Positions 1-9,000 of a DNA stretch of 64,000 nt are shown piece after piece (position 1 is the first letter of the stretch; each line of letters starts with the position of its first letter). The position numbers were made by a program, and so were the translations under genes. This stretch comes from Pteria penguin (lineage: Eukaryota > Mollusca > Bivalvia > Pterioida > Pteriidae). Where the stretch lies: positions 1,441,955-1,505,954 of the forward strand of contig CM068593.1 of assembly GCA_035048485.1 (NCBI GenBank), read 5' to 3'. The notes under the pieces were generated by a model, which was not told the DNA's origin, did not search any database, and was given only the letters and a program-made list of their open reading frames with translations.

Positions 1-9
1 GAAAAAAAA

Positions 10-115
10 AACATTCATAGAATTGTCCATTGTAAATGTGGCGTTTGAAGAGAAAACGTGGTGGGTTTCCTATTGATGGAAATTTCCATTGCAACATCGG
101 TGGTTGTTTTCTTTC

Positions 116-169
<54 letters not shown>

Positions 170-610
170 GTGTGTGTAGGTGTGTGTGTGTGTGTAGGGA
201 AGACTCTTTATACAAGAAAGATGGTATTTGTAAACAATTTACAACTTCTATATCAATAATGATATCAAATACATGTATAAAACATGGAAGTATGTAACAT
301 TATAATGTTCTTTCGAATATATCTAGATTTATTGTACAGTTATATTCTACTCTTTATAATGTTATATTGTGTTACTATATATCATAAATATAGTATGCAA
401 TTTTTGCATATTAATAATGGATATTACTATTTTTGTGAACAGAGATATGTATGGCAAAAATATAAATAGATATGTATGATCTATTCTCCCAATCGTGCCT
501 CAACCCCCCCCCCCCCCTTTCCCCTTCACAGTGAAATAGACTATTAATAATAGTTCAATTATAGCAGGGTTATAATTTATTGTTCTATATTATTATATTT
601 TATAGTTTAA
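10..610 (+). other. 5' flank / leader intron of TRIM-like copy 1
   Basis: This stretch matches the sequence just upstream of copy 2 (about 18,990-19,413), including the shared GGCGTTTGAGGAGAAAACGTGG-like segment, the C-rich run and the end of the leader intron. The likely splice acceptor is TATTTTATAG, ending at about 606, shortly before the ATG at 623. If a noncoding first exon exists it would lie left of the window. No other gene is seen here. Confidence 0.5.
118..198. repeat. (TG)n microsatellite
   Basis: A TG dinucleotide run, interrupted near its end by two TAGG units. It lies in the left flank of the first TRIM-like copy. Open frames across it (poly Cys-Val or Thr-His) are repeat artefacts. 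Confidence 0.95.
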
Positions 611-622
611 TGATCAGTAGTA

Positions 623-732
623 ATGGCAGAAGCTTCTGGTTACCTGAAAAGCGGTTCCTTGTGAATTCTGTGATAACCCAGCAAAAATACCAATGCCAGA
701 ACTGTGATGACCCTCTATGTACAACGTGGTAA
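623..732 (+). pseudogene. Frame-broken 5' end of TRIM-like copy 1 (B-box 1)
   Basis: The family start ATG at 623 opens the familiar MAEA-GYLK beginning. Compared with copies 2 and 4 there are three single-base insertions: an extra A in CTGAAAAGCG near 647, an extra A in GCAAAAATAC near 687, and an extra G in ACGTGGTAAA near 729. The first brings a stop at 662-664. Together they add three bases, so the downstream frame is restored after 732. The stretch between them should encode most of B-box 1, which is therefore lost in translation. The cause could be real decay or base-calling errors. Confidence 0.75.
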
Positions 733-2164
733 AGAGAAGCACGAGAAGAAAAAGCCGCATCACAAGTATGTACCCTACTCCCAAAAAGAACAAACAATGT
801 GTCCGAAACACAGTGGACATAAATATATGTATTGGTGTGAGAGATGTAAGAAACCATGTTGCTCAGAATGTGCCATAACATCACACAAAGGACACGATAT
901 CATCAATATTGAGGATGCTCTCCGTGCAAAGAAAGATAGTGTTACAAAAAACTTGAAAGGTCCCTTTAAGGAAAGCTTGACAAAATGGCGGATACTTCTT
1001 CAGGAAGCTAGACAAATGAGACAAGACTATACAACAAGCATTCAGAAGATTGACAATGACTTGGATACTCATGCTGCCAGACTTCATGCAGCGGTAGATG
1101 AGAACTTGACAAAGGTGCGCAACGAGCTCCGGAAAATCCAAAACACAACGGAAATGTTGCTTCAGTCACAAGAACAGACTATAAATGATGCATATGAGAA
1201 ATTCCAAACAAGTATCAGCAAATTAGATGATTTAAAGGAAGGTAACGATATCCGTCTGTTGGACTGCACACTTGAACTCGATGTTATGGCAGCTCTTCCC
1301 ACACTAACCCGACACTCACCTCCAAGCTATAAACCTGGTGAAATTAACGAACCGAATATGATGGCAATGATTGGGGAACTAACCACTACAGCGTTAATAT
1401 CCAAACCAGTCGTGGTATCCTCTATTAATCCTGGGTATGATTCTCCGTTCGTCGCCTGTACCACATCATCAGGTCTGGCCTGGGTGAGGACTGGTGAAAC
1501 ACGTCTACAACTAATGGACCGTCACGGCACAGTGATAGATACCATCAGCACTAACTTCAGGTTCAATGACGTCACGGTTACTCTATCGGGAGACATCCTA
1601 TTTAGTGACTACAGCAATAAGCGTATTGTGTCAGCGTCAAAGGGAGCGACGTCATGGAGATTCACGACGTTCGTATCTACACAGTACACGCCGTGTGGAA
1701 TCTGCTGCTTGCGTAATGGTGACGTCGTCGTGACGTATCCCCGAGATGAACACCGAGTCATCCAGTACAATAAGGCCGGGGACATTATACATGAGTTTGA
1801 TCAGAGCTTATTCACATTCCCATGGAGACTAGCAGTGAATGCTGTCAATGATGACCTGTATGTGTGTGACTGTGACAAACACAGCGTATTAACATTTGGG
1901 ACAGACCATAGTCTACGTTACCAGTATACAGGATCCGTTACCACATCATTCTCCCCGGTGAGGGATGTCTGTACTGATAGCAGTGGCCGCGTCCTCATCG
2001 CCGACTGGGGGAACAGGATACATATCCTGGACAAGGACGGACAGTTTATCCGGTATCTACAACCTCCTGGATTGACGGCACCAGCGTTTATTGATGTAGA
2101 CAGTGAGGGAAACGCGTGGATCGGGGAGTATAAAGGACAAGTGAAAATAGTGAAATACCAATGA
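707..2164 (+). CDS. TRIM-like protein copy 1: B-box 2 / coiled coil / NHL-type propeller, B-box 1 lost
   Basis: The open frame runs without a stop for about 485 codons from the internal ATG at 707. It keeps the second zinc-binding B-box (C-x2-H ... WCERC ... CCSEC ... SHKGH), a long helical coiled-coil region and a C-terminal six-bladed NHL-like propeller, with motifs such as GDILFSD, GDVVVTYPRDEH, DDLYVCD and GRVLIADWGNRIHIL. No RING domain is present, as in the other copies. In TRIM-NHL families the B-boxes and coiled coil support self-assembly and the propeller binds protein or RNA, but no specific target can be inferred. The normal start at 623 is disconnected by frame errors, so either a shortened protein is made or this is a young pseudogene. 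The stop is followed by AATAAA at 2,207 and 2,377. Confidence 0.7.
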   Translation: MTLYVQRGKEKHEKKKPHHKYVPYSQKEQTMCPKHSGHKYMYWCERCKKPCCSECAITSHKGHDIINIEDALRAKKDSVTKNLKGPFKESLTKWRILLQEARQMRQDYTTSIQKIDNDLDTHAARLHAAVDENLTKVRNELRKIQNTTEMLLQSQEQTINDAYEKFQTSISKLDDLKEGNDIRLLDCTLELDVMAALPTLTRHSPPSYKPGEINEPNMMAMIGELTTTALISKPVVVSSINPGYDSPFVACTTSSGLAWVRTGETRLQLMDRHGTVIDTISTNFRFNDVTVTLSGDILFSDYSNKRIVSASKGATSWRFTTFVSTQYTPCGICCLRNGDVVVTYPRDEHRVIQYNKAGDIIHEFDQSLFTFPWRLAVNAVNDDLYVCDCDKHSVLTFGTDHSLRYQYTGSVTTSFSPVRDVCTDSSGRVLIADWGNRIHILDKDGQFIRYLQPPGLTAPAFIDVDSEGNAWIGEYKGQVKIVKYQ

Positions 2165-2480
2165 ATGTGACGGAAAACATAAAATTACAAATGTATTTAA
2201 ATATCAAATAAAGAAAAAGTTTATAATAGTCATATAAGATGTGTGTATTGATTTATTTTGGAACTTATCTAGCCGCAAATTGAAATCGTTTCCAATTTCT
2301 GAATCTGTTGCTGACTTACAATGTATGACAATATATACATTTATATATATTATGAATTTTACAGATTACATTTAACAATAAAATACTGTCATTTCACGTC
2401 TATTTCTTTTCCAGTTTATTGAAGAAAATTCAACAATCCTATAACTTAATACCGTACTAAAATTTCATATATCTCCCTGA
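2165..2480 (+). other. Conserved 3' flank of TRIM-like copy 1
   Basis: This 3' flank is shared with copy 2, with copy 5 (46,080-46,400) and with an orphan flank at 27,430-27,660. The shared text includes CATATAAGATGTG, TTATCTAGCC and ACAATAAAATACTG. It probably contains the 3' UTR and shows that whole gene units were duplicated. Confidence 0.6.
2207..2212 (+). terminator. Polyadenylation signal AATAAA, TRIM-like copy 1
   Basis: AATAAA lies about 43 bases after the stop of copy 1. A second one at 2,377-2,382 lies in a 3' flank shared with copy 2 (21,195) and with the orphan flank near 27,590. The second is conserved and may be the ancestral signal. Confidence 0.5.
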
Positions 2481-3570
2481 TGATCCAAAAGTTGTCATTA
2501 TCAGGGGAAATGTGACACAGTAATTATAACCTCCGCAAACAAAGTTGGTGGGAGGGGGGGGGGGGGGGATAGAAATCACCCTGTCTGTCCATCTGTCCAC
2601 CAAACATTGTCCGGGCCATAACTTCTATTGTCCGAGCCATAACTTCTCACCCTGTGCACGGATTTCAATAATATTTCACAGAATTGTTGCGTAGTATCGA
2701 AGAGTTTGTCATGACCTTGAACCAAGGTCATAGGTCAAAGGTCAATGTGATAGTAGATACAGTAATTAAAACATTGTCCGGGCTATAACCTTTCACCCTG
2801 TGCACGAATATCAATAATATGTCACAGAATTGTTACTTAGGATCCAATCGTGTCATGACCTTGAATAAAGGTAATAGGTCAAAAGTCAAGGACACAATAG
2901 ACACAATTGGTATAACCTTGTTTTACTCGTTCTTTGAATGCATCATAGGGGCAATGTGTTGTGTACCAAAATTAGATCACTGTGACTTTGATTTTGACCT
3001 TGACCTTTGACCTCCCTGATGGTAAAACCTTGTTTATCTCAAAAAGAGTTCAGATTCTCACCCCTAATGTATGTATTTTCTGATTCCCCATGACAAGACC
3101 GGTTGTATGGCATAAGTTGGGGATTGTCAGGGTCAACCCCCCCCCCCCCCCCCCTCTCCTTTCCCATTTCAGAAATCTTCAATTATCTCAAACCTGGTTC
3201 AGATCCCCACCCCTAAACCATATATTTTCCTATTCCTTATGACAAAACAAATGTGGATGCATCATGGGAAGAGGATGTGTGATGTACCAAAATTAGATCA
3301 TTGTGACCTTGACCTTGACCTTGGCTTTCGACCTCTTTGATAGTAAAACCTGGGCCACTTCGTGTTCTGAGCATAATTTTTGAACCATAGCACCTAGGTT
3401 TATCAAATCTTACATGTGGGTGCATAGGGAGGGGATGTGTCATGTACAAAATCTAGGTCAATGTGACCTTGACTTTGACCTTAGACCTCTATAATAGTAA
3501 ATAGCATCTAGGATTATACCTGCTCTATGAATGCCTCATAGGTTGTCATAAAGAGATGAATTATTGCTTG
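2480..3570. repeat. Dispersed repeat R1, copy a
   Basis: About 1.1 kb, matching 6,905-7,905, 28,290-28,867 and 32,553-32,880. It begins with GATGATCCAAA and GTTGTCATTATCAGGGG, then the phrase GTCCGGGCCATAACTTCT, and carries many AGGTCA / TGACCT hexamers. It contains C/G homopolymer runs (2,559-2,569; 3,137-3,154). No coding frame is convincing. It follows TRIM copy 1 directly, just as copy b follows the TRIM fragment at 5,988. Confidence 0.75.
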
Positions 3571-3629
3571 TCTCCACATTGTTGTCGCAAGGACGGGGAA
3601 GGGGGTGGGGGGAGGGGGTAATTTGTCCA

Positions 3630-3960
3630 GTGGAGCCGGAGTGGTACAGTGGATCAGGTGGTCGGCTTCTGTCCTGCAGGTCCCGGGTTCGACTAACGCC
3701 GTGGGCATACCGGCGTGCTATCCTTCGGATGAGAAAATCAAGATCCCATCAAGGTCACACTGTGAGATCACTACGAACACCACTGAATTAGCTCTGATCT
3801 TGTAAACTGAGACGGTGTGGCTCAATAGATAATATGATCGGCTCCTGGTTAGAGATGGCGGGTTCGACTGCCACTATGGGCACTCCGGTTTTTTCTGTTT
3901 TTCGGATGAGCCTCAAGAAAACAGTGTCAAATTCAAATTTATATTTAGAGAATATCCCCA
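3630..3960 (+). repeat. Dimeric tRNA-like SINE, copy a
   Basis: Two tRNA-like heads lie in tandem. The first has an A-box-like TGGTACAGTGGATCAGGTGG and a B-box GGGTTCGACTAACG near 3,686. The second has TGGCTCAATAGATAAT near 3,818 and GGGTTCGACTGCC near 3,861. Each is followed by a CTTTCGGATGAGA-like tract. A paralogue with the same order is at 8,096-8,400, and a worn one at 23,490-23,700. These are internal RNA polymerase III promoter remnants and not working tRNA genes, since no acceptor stem closes. Confidence 0.6.
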
Positions 3961-3964
3961 CCCC

Positions 3965-4349
3965 TTGTCAGATTCTTTGTTGCACGATTATTATGGCATG
4001 TATATAGTGACTGCACCTGCCTGATACATTGCATAGAAAATTAAATCTTTGCAACGTACTCACCTGGACAATGAGATAACTTTAAATATGCCACGTGTAC
4101 CGTGACAAATGGCACCGATTTTTACTTCTATATGAAAAAGATGACATCGTGTACACACGGCTGGTGTCAAACCCGGGATCTCTCGGTCACAAATCGTTTT
4201 AGTGGAGAATGATACTTTTGAGTTTTGTAGATGACGATGCCTTACCTTTGCAATATTTTTGTTTCTTATAACATACAGATATATGTGAAAACTAAAATAT
4301 AAAGTAAACATTTTTTATAAAGATTTAAGGAAGAAGTAAAAAGGAACTA
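3965..4349. repeat. Dispersed repeat R2, copy a, left part
   Basis: This block matches 8,400-8,790, parts of 23,700-23,850, 26,650-26,900 and 47,430-48,010. Shared landmarks are CACGTGTACCGTGACA, AAACCCGGGATCTCTCGG and GGAGAATGATAC. It is cut at the TA at 4,348 by the inverted-repeat element and a Penelope fragment, and resumes at about 5,829. Confidence 0.65.
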
Positions 4350-4810
4350 CTGTCCGCGCCACACACTTTGTAAACGGAAAAATCTAGATCTTCACTTATT
4401 TATCTTTAAAAGAGTTTTCCAAAATTAATATCAATCGACAGATCTTTTTAAGTCATAACTTTTGGTGTATGTTATATAATTGTACGAAGAAACATTCGTA
4501 TTTTATAGGGAAAAAATATTTTAGATTAGGCGTTTTCTATGTTAATTTTGACGTGACGTCGCCGATCTTTAACACTGATTCTATGGAAAGCTTGGTGACT
4601 TTACGTCAAAATTTAACATGGAAATCGCCCTATCTAAAATTGATATTTTTCTATAAAATATGAACGCTTCTCTCATACAAACATATAGCATACACCAAAA
4701 GTTACGACTAAAGAAGATCTATCAAATGGTTTTGCCTTTTTGAAATTATTCTGAAGATGAATAACTGAAAATCCAGATTTTCCAGTTTCCAGAGTGAGTG
4801 GCGCGGACAG
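4350..4810. mobile_element. Long foldback (MITE-like) element with TA target duplication
   Basis: The left end CTGTCCGCGCCACACACTTT and the right end, read in reverse complement as CTGTCCGCGCCACTCACTCT, form terminal inverted repeats. The pairing continues almost to the centre, so the whole 461 bp is a near palindrome. TA dinucleotides at 4,348-4,349 and 4,811-4,812 flank it, as in Tc1/mariner-type insertions. It has no coding capacity. The paralogous repeat near 8,785 shows an uninterrupted GGAACTAAGG and serves as the empty site on the left side. Confidence 0.7.
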
Positions 4811-4811
4811 T

Positions 4812-5828
4812 AAGTAAAAAGAGGAGTTACTAGCTCAGTAATGTGGCAGAAGTCACCATGGAGGTATACAATACATGAATATAGATAATATACTAGCACA
4901 TATAACACATTACAAAAATATTTGATTGTAATGCAATTACGATACCGACTTAGGATGGTCATTTAATTTGACAAAAGCCAACCAAATGGTGTGGTTAACC
5001 GGTTTACTGGCCCACGTTCCCACTCACCGTAACAGCAGAACAATCAAAGGACGTACATTTAAAGTTTTATAAATAATCCTCCATGTAAAGAACAAGGGTC
5101 AACAGGTATCGCATATTGAGAGGTCATAAAAATATAAACACGTAAGGTATTGTAAAACACATAATGGTATAAAAATATATGCGACATCAACATGATAAAC
5201 CGTACTCTGCCAGTCTGAAAGCGAGCTAAGACCCTAGATCTGTAGGAGTCCCGACTAACAGTCAGAGGGGACGAGGTTCAGGACCATGTTTCCTCTGAAA
5301 GAGGTTTGGACAAGGCCCGTCATATAGTCCCCACCGCCCTGTTAGTCAGCGTGCAACGTTCAAGTAAAAGTCTGCATAAGGCTGTAGAGGGGCCAAATAC
5401 AAGACCTATAGTCTTTTTGATGATCTCAATGTCATATTGTCTATTTAAAAGACATTTGACTATTTTATTACATGATAAAATAACGTTATCGGAGCCTTTT
5501 ACTTTCCTTAGTTTATTTATATACGAGATCACCGTAAAAATTAGAATGGGAAATTCTATTGGATACATAGTGTTGAGAAGAAATATTTCCAAATTTAGAT
5601 AGAAGTTCTGAATAAGATCTGAAGAATTTGCCGAATGTTGTTCTTAGCTTGTGATATCTGTAACCCTGAGTTAAAAATTTAGTAGTAATTTGTAAATTTC
5701 GTTTATGAAAGTCGATGGAAGTCGAGGGACATCGCCATCCAAGTAAGGATAATTTACAATAGGAAATCCAAAATCCTCACGTTTATCATAAATATTAGTA
5801 TTTATTAGGTCGTTGATAATTTTGATGT
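4812..5828 (-). mobile_element. 5'-truncated Penelope-like element fragment A
   Basis: On the minus strand this matches the 3' part of the larger element at 28,868-32,552. It includes the coding remnant FGFPIVNYPYLDGDVPRLPS (from about 5,790) and the 3' tail ending GTAACTCCTCTTT. It is broken by frameshifts and an internal deletion after DVPRLPS. No reverse transcriptase core remains. It lies inside repeat R2 next to the foldback element, so it is a nested insertion. Confidence 0.75.
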
Positions 5829-5987
5829 CTCCCTCATTACAGCTTTGTCCGTAGAATGATCTGATTATCTGAACAAGAGGCGGTGTGGTCTTGTGACAAC
5901 GTTTTACGGTCGACATACATTGACCACTAGAAACGGGACTCAGAACAACGTCAGCCCCATTTATATCTTGGGCGATAAAAGATAAAT
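5829..5987. repeat. Dispersed repeat R2, copy a, right part
   Basis: This resumes R2 after the nested insertions. It aligns to 8,800-8,955 (GTCCGTAGAATGATC, GTGGTCTTGTGACAA, TATATCTTGG-CGATAAAA) and to 27,000-27,080. It ends abruptly in the TRIM-like fragment that follows. Confidence 0.6.
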
Positions 5988-6515
5988 GATATGGCAGCTC
6001 TTCCAACACTTACCCGGCATTCACCTTCAAGCTATAATCCTGGTATAATCAATGACCAGACTATCATAACAATGATCGGGAACCTGACCAGTACAGCGTT
6101 ATTATCCACACCATTCGTAATATCTTCTTTTAATCCTGGGTATGATTATCCATTCATCGCCTGTACCACATCATCAGGTCTGGCCTGGGTGAGAACTGGT
6201 GATTCACGTCTACAGCTAATGGACCGTGAAGGCACAGTGAAAGATACCATTACCACTGACTTCGACTTCAATAACGTCACGGTTAATCTATTGGGAGACA
6301 TCCTATTTAGTGACGTCAACGATAACCGTATTGTGTCAGCGTCAAGGGGAGTGACGTCATGGAGATTCACGACCTTAGTATCTACACAGTACAGTGGGGC
6401 AGTTATCACCGACACCACGAACAACAGGATACACATCCTGAACAAGGACGGAAAGTTTATCCGGTATCTACAACCTCCTGGGCTGAAGGCACCAGGGTTT
6501 ATTGATGTAGACATA
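5988..6515 (+). pseudogene. TRIM-like fragment 1b (partial NHL propeller only)
   Basis: The frame encodes about 175 residues of the family, starting at the linker MAALPTLTRHSP. It lacks both B-boxes and the coiled coil. About 290 bases are missing inside the propeller: the text jumps from TLVSTQYS to GAVITDTTNNRIHIL, while staying in frame. It breaks off after FIDVD, before the final strand. The 5' edge is fused to repeat R2. This is a twice-truncated duplicate and very unlikely to make a folded propeller. Confidence 0.85.
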
Positions 6516-6904
6516 TGATATGATACATATATTAATTAACAAAGATGTTATATATGAAGTGTCGGATAGGGTGAGAGGACAGAGGAGGTAAAAAGAGGAG
6601 GGGGTGGGGGAGAGGGAAAGGAAAATTATGTAGTAGGGGGTGGGGGTCTTACACTGATTTAAAAACGACAAAAATAATCACATAAGATGTTCTCAAATAA
6701 GTGGGAGGGAGGAGGGAGTGTAACATTAAGATAATATATGAGTTAATTGTTCTTTGTTTTATGACACTTCCCTTCGGAATACCCTTACAGTGTTTTAATC
6801 AGATCGTGTGTTACAAACAAAATGCATTAGACTGATTAAGCACATTGAGTATGTTTATTCCTCTGTTTTACAGTTATTTACCTGTTACTTAATACCATAT
6901 TAAA
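6516..6904. other. Spacer between TRIM fragment 1b and R1 copy b
   Basis: AT-rich with G-rich patches (GGGGGTGGGGGAGAGGG near 6,600). The last part (CAGTTATTTACCTGTTACTTAATACCATATTAA) resembles 46,325-46,345 downstream of TRIM copy 5. No gene is seen. Confidence 0.4.
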
Positions 6905-7905
6905 TTTTAGTATCCCCCGGATGATCCAAAGTTGTCATTATCAGGGGAAATGTGGCACAATTATACCCCTTGCAAACAAAGTTGGGGAGGGGGGTATGTT
7001 GGAATCACCCCGTCGGTCTGTCCGTCTGCCTGTCTGTCCGTCTGTCCAGCAAACCTTGTCCGAGACATTACTTCTCATCCTGTGCATGGATTTCAATAAC
7101 ATTTCATAAAAATTGTTACTTAGGATCTCAGGGTGTATTATGACCTCATAGGTCAAAGGACAAGATAACAATAGACACAATAGGTATAATCTTGTTATAC
7201 CTGTTCTATGGATACATCATAGGAGGGGAATGTGTTATGTACCAAAATTCGGTCACTGTGATTTTGTTTTTGACCTTGACCTTTGACTTCCGTGATGGTA
7301 AAATCTTGTTTATGGTGTATATGTTCTATATTTATTATTATCTTAAAAAGAGTTCGGATTCCCAGCCCTAAAGTTTAAATTTCCTGATTCCTCATGACAA
7401 GACGAGTTGTATGGCATAAGTTGGGAATCCTCAGGGTCACAACCCCCCCCCCCCCAACATCCACCCCACCCCCATTTCAAGAATCTTCAATTATTTCAAA
7501 TCTGGTTCAGATCCCCACCCCTAAACCACATAGCATCTTATTCCGCATGACAAAAGAAATATGGATGCATCATGGGAAGGGGTTGTGTCATGTTCCAAAA
7601 TTAGGTCGTATTGACCTTGATTCTGGCATTGGACCGCTTTGATAATAAAACCTGGGCCTCTTCGGGTTCGGGGCATAACTCTTGAACCGTAGCACCTAGG
7701 TTTATCAAATCTTACACATGGGACGCATGGGAAGAGAATGTGTTCATGTACTAAAACTAGGTCACTGTGACCTTCACTTTGACCTTAGACCTCTGTAATA
7801 CTAAATACCAGCTTGGATTATTATACCTGCTTTTCGGATGCCTCAATGGGATGCCATAAAGGGATGAATTATTCCTTGTCTCCACTTTGTTGTCGCGGGG
7901 TATTT
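6905..7905. repeat. Dispersed repeat R1, copy b
   Basis: Paralogue of 2,480-3,570 with the same order of landmarks, including the C run at 7,442-7,456 and the final CTTGTCTCCACTTTGTTGTCGC. With the SINE and R2 that follow, it shows that about 2 kb downstream of a TRIM gene was duplicated as one block. Confidence 0.75.
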
Positions 7906-8095
7906 GACCAGTTAGGACAGCTCTTATTTAAACTAAAATAACTGATGGAAAAAATAAGAAAAGAAAAGAAAAGAAAAAGAAAACAAAATGTATAATTTTT
8001 AATTGAAATCCAAATTTACCCCTTAAACTTTATTAACAGCTGTTAACACAATGTTATGCTAAGAATAGCACTATATCAGCTTTGGACTTCTGAAC

Positions 8096-8400
8096 TGACC
8101 CGGAGTGGTACAGTGGATCAGGTGGTCGGCTCCTACAGGTCTCGGGTTCGACTAACGCCGTGGGCATACCGGCGTGCTATCTTTCGGATGAGAAATCCAA
8201 GATCCCATGTCATACTGTGGACATCACTGAATTAGCTCTTAACTTGTGAACTGAGACGGTATGTCTCAATAGGTAATGTGGTCGGCTCCTGACCTAGAGG
8301 TCCCGGGTTCGACTACCGCTATAGGCACTCCGGTTTCCTGTCTTTCGGATGATACTTCAAGAAAACATTGTCAAAACTCAAATTGATACTGAGAACAACC
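8096..8400 (+). repeat. Dimeric tRNA-like SINE, copy b
   Basis: Same two-headed arrangement as at 3,630. The B-box-like sites are GGGTTCGACTAACG near 8,145 and GGGTTCGACTACCG near 8,304, each followed by CTTTCGGATGA. Confidence 0.6.
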
Positions 8401-9000
8401 TCACCCCTGGTCTGATTCTTTGTTGCACGATTATTATTGCATGTATATAGTGACGGCATTTGCCTGATGCATTGCATACATATTTAAATCTTTGCAACGT
8501 ACTCACCTGAAAAATGAGGGAACGTTAAATATCAACGTGTACCGTGACAATGGTCACCGGTTTTGACTTCTATATGGAAAAGATGACATCGTGTGCACAC
8601 GGCGGCTGTCAAACCCGGGATATCTCGACAACAAATCGTTTTTAGTGGAGAATGATACATTTCTAGTGTACATGACGATGCCGTACAATATTTTTGTTTC
8701 TCATAACATACAGAAATGTATGAAAATTAAAATATAAAGTAAACATACTATTTCTGTTTTTATTTTAAGGAGGATCTAAAGAGGAACTAAGGAGTATTTC
8801 CCTCATGAACAGTTCTGTCCGTAGAATGATCACACTATCTAAACAAACTTTTTTTCGACAAGAGGTAGTGTGGTCTTGTGACAAAGTTTTACGATTGACC
8901 ACTTGAAACAGGACAACGTCAGTACCATTTATATCTTGGACGATAAAACAGCATATAGAATCCTGTGACTTTGTGATACTTGTTTAAAATTCACGGACAT
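8400..9000. repeat. Dispersed repeat R2, copy b
   Basis: Uninterrupted copy of R2 that joins the two halves seen at 3,965-4,349 and 5,829-5,987. It leads directly into the 47-bp minisatellite. Confidence 0.65.

Noticed and set aside
3640..3720. Possible tRNA gene
   Set aside because: A and B box-like words are present but no acceptor stem or anticodon arm closes. The sequence is repeated as a SINE elsewhere in the window.
5306..5602. 98-codon plus-strand frame, repeated at 29,357-29,578
   Set aside because: It is the shadow strand of the Penelope-like polymerase end, conserved only because the element is repeated.
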